Assembly: GCA_903900705.1 (NCBI GenBank)
Contig: CAIUOG010000056.1
Location: 1 to 58,762 of the forward strand
Length of the DNA stretch: 58,762 bases
From: an uncultured Acidobacteriia bacterium
GTDB lineage: Bacteria; Acidobacteriota; Terriglobia; Bryobacterales; Bryobacteraceae
Reading direction: 5' to 3'
Position 1 is the stretch's first letter, and each line of letters begins with the position of its first letter. A program made the position numbers and the translations under genes. This document shows, in pieces, positions 58,604-58,762 of the stretch. The notes below the pieces were generated by a model. That model was not told the DNA's origin. It made no database searches and saw nothing but the letters and a program-made list of their open reading frames with translations.

Positions 58604-58762
58604 CTACGCGGCCGCCATCTGTTTCAGCGTCGGGTGAAGCGCGGTCTCCAGCAGCCACTTCATCTGCCTTGCTTCGAACGGCGCCGAGCAGTAGTCCGTC
58701 GCGCCCGCTTCCAGCGCGTCCAGCCAGTCCGACGTGTCGGGAACCCGCGTCACCACCACAAA
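58604..58762 (-). CDS. C-terminal end of a response regulator receiver domain
   Basis: Reading the minus strand from the window edge gives FVVVTRVPDTSDWLDALEAG, then ATDYCSAPFEARQMKWLLET, ending in A-A-A and a stop at 58604. The pattern ALEAGATDYCSAPFE matches the last helix and strand of a CheY-like receiver, although the conserved lysine that follows strand 5 (normally DYLxKPF) is Ser-Ala here (CSAPF), so the domain may not be a normal phosphoswitch. The N-terminal part lies beyond the window. Confidence 0.7.
   Translation of the reverse strand, partial: FVVVTRVPDTSDWLDALEAGATDYCSAPFEARQMKWLLETALHPTLKQMAAA

Overview
The window looks like chromosomal DNA from a high-GC acidobacterium, probably of the Bryobacterales/Solibacter type. 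This is an inference from the gene mix: a PEP-CTERM protein, a GH95 glycosidase, a secreted sulfatase, Tat-signal sugar isomerase-like proteins, a MauG-like cytochrome, GTG and TTG starts, and strong codon bias that leaves very long antisense ORFs. Taxonomy was not tested. I see no tRNA, rRNA, insertion sequence, integrase or CRISPR array. Coding density is high and no gene-free stretch exceeds 300 bases; the longest is about 230 bases, at 46529-46758.

Layout. 1-6 kb: end of an ankyrin-repeat gene, a sterol-desaturase-like hydroxylase, a PEP-CTERM protein, a sulfatase, an SDR and an FG-GAP protein. 6-12 kb: a TgpA-like transglutaminase, a 19-residue lysine-rich ORF, a PA14 protein, lepA, ribH and nusB. 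11.7-17.8 kb: a carbohydrate group with a GH95 glycosidase, a GRP-type sugar transporter, an ArnT-like glycosyltransferase and an enolase-superfamily sugar-acid dehydratase. 17.8-21.2 kb: a minus-strand housekeeping run rsfS-rlmH-accD-folC plus a small unknown gene. 21.2-30.5 kb: a coiled-coil protein with a metallopeptidase-like end, then a minus-strand run rnhA, ppiB, nadD, two-component system, di-heme cytochrome, phosphofructokinase (PPi-type signature), methyltransferase and an unknown protein. 30.6-38.6 kb: an Ala/Lys-rich histone-like protein, NUDIX, PolX, an AhpD-like protein, a phosphoesterase, a DUF1175-like protein, an MFS transporter, a sugar isomerase and der. 38.6-46.5 kb: a DinG-type helicase, queD, a small unknown protein, an epimerase, a myo-inositol phosphate synthase, a LytTR regulator, a TMEM175-type channel and a 372-residue unknown protein. 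46.5-48.2 kb: a small accessory patch with two PIN toxin-antitoxin pairs. 48.2-58.8 kb: an SMR pair, lepB, a mannose-1-phosphate guanylyltransferase, an argD-like aminotransferase, a double-HTH protein, a large hybrid histidine kinase, an M14 peptidase and the end of a response regulator.

Most of the window is ordinary core genome. The observations I would follow first are a 10-mer, ACAGTCTTAA, that flanks the two-component system at 26.5-28.9 kb and also lies upstream of the cytochrome gene; the lysine-rich micro-ORF at 8.2 kb; the coiled-coil/HxH protein at 21.2 kb; the two toxin-antitoxin pairs, one with a run of ten C inside the antitoxin; and several conserved-looking proteins without a name. 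I did not find convincing evidence of an entirely new multi-gene system.
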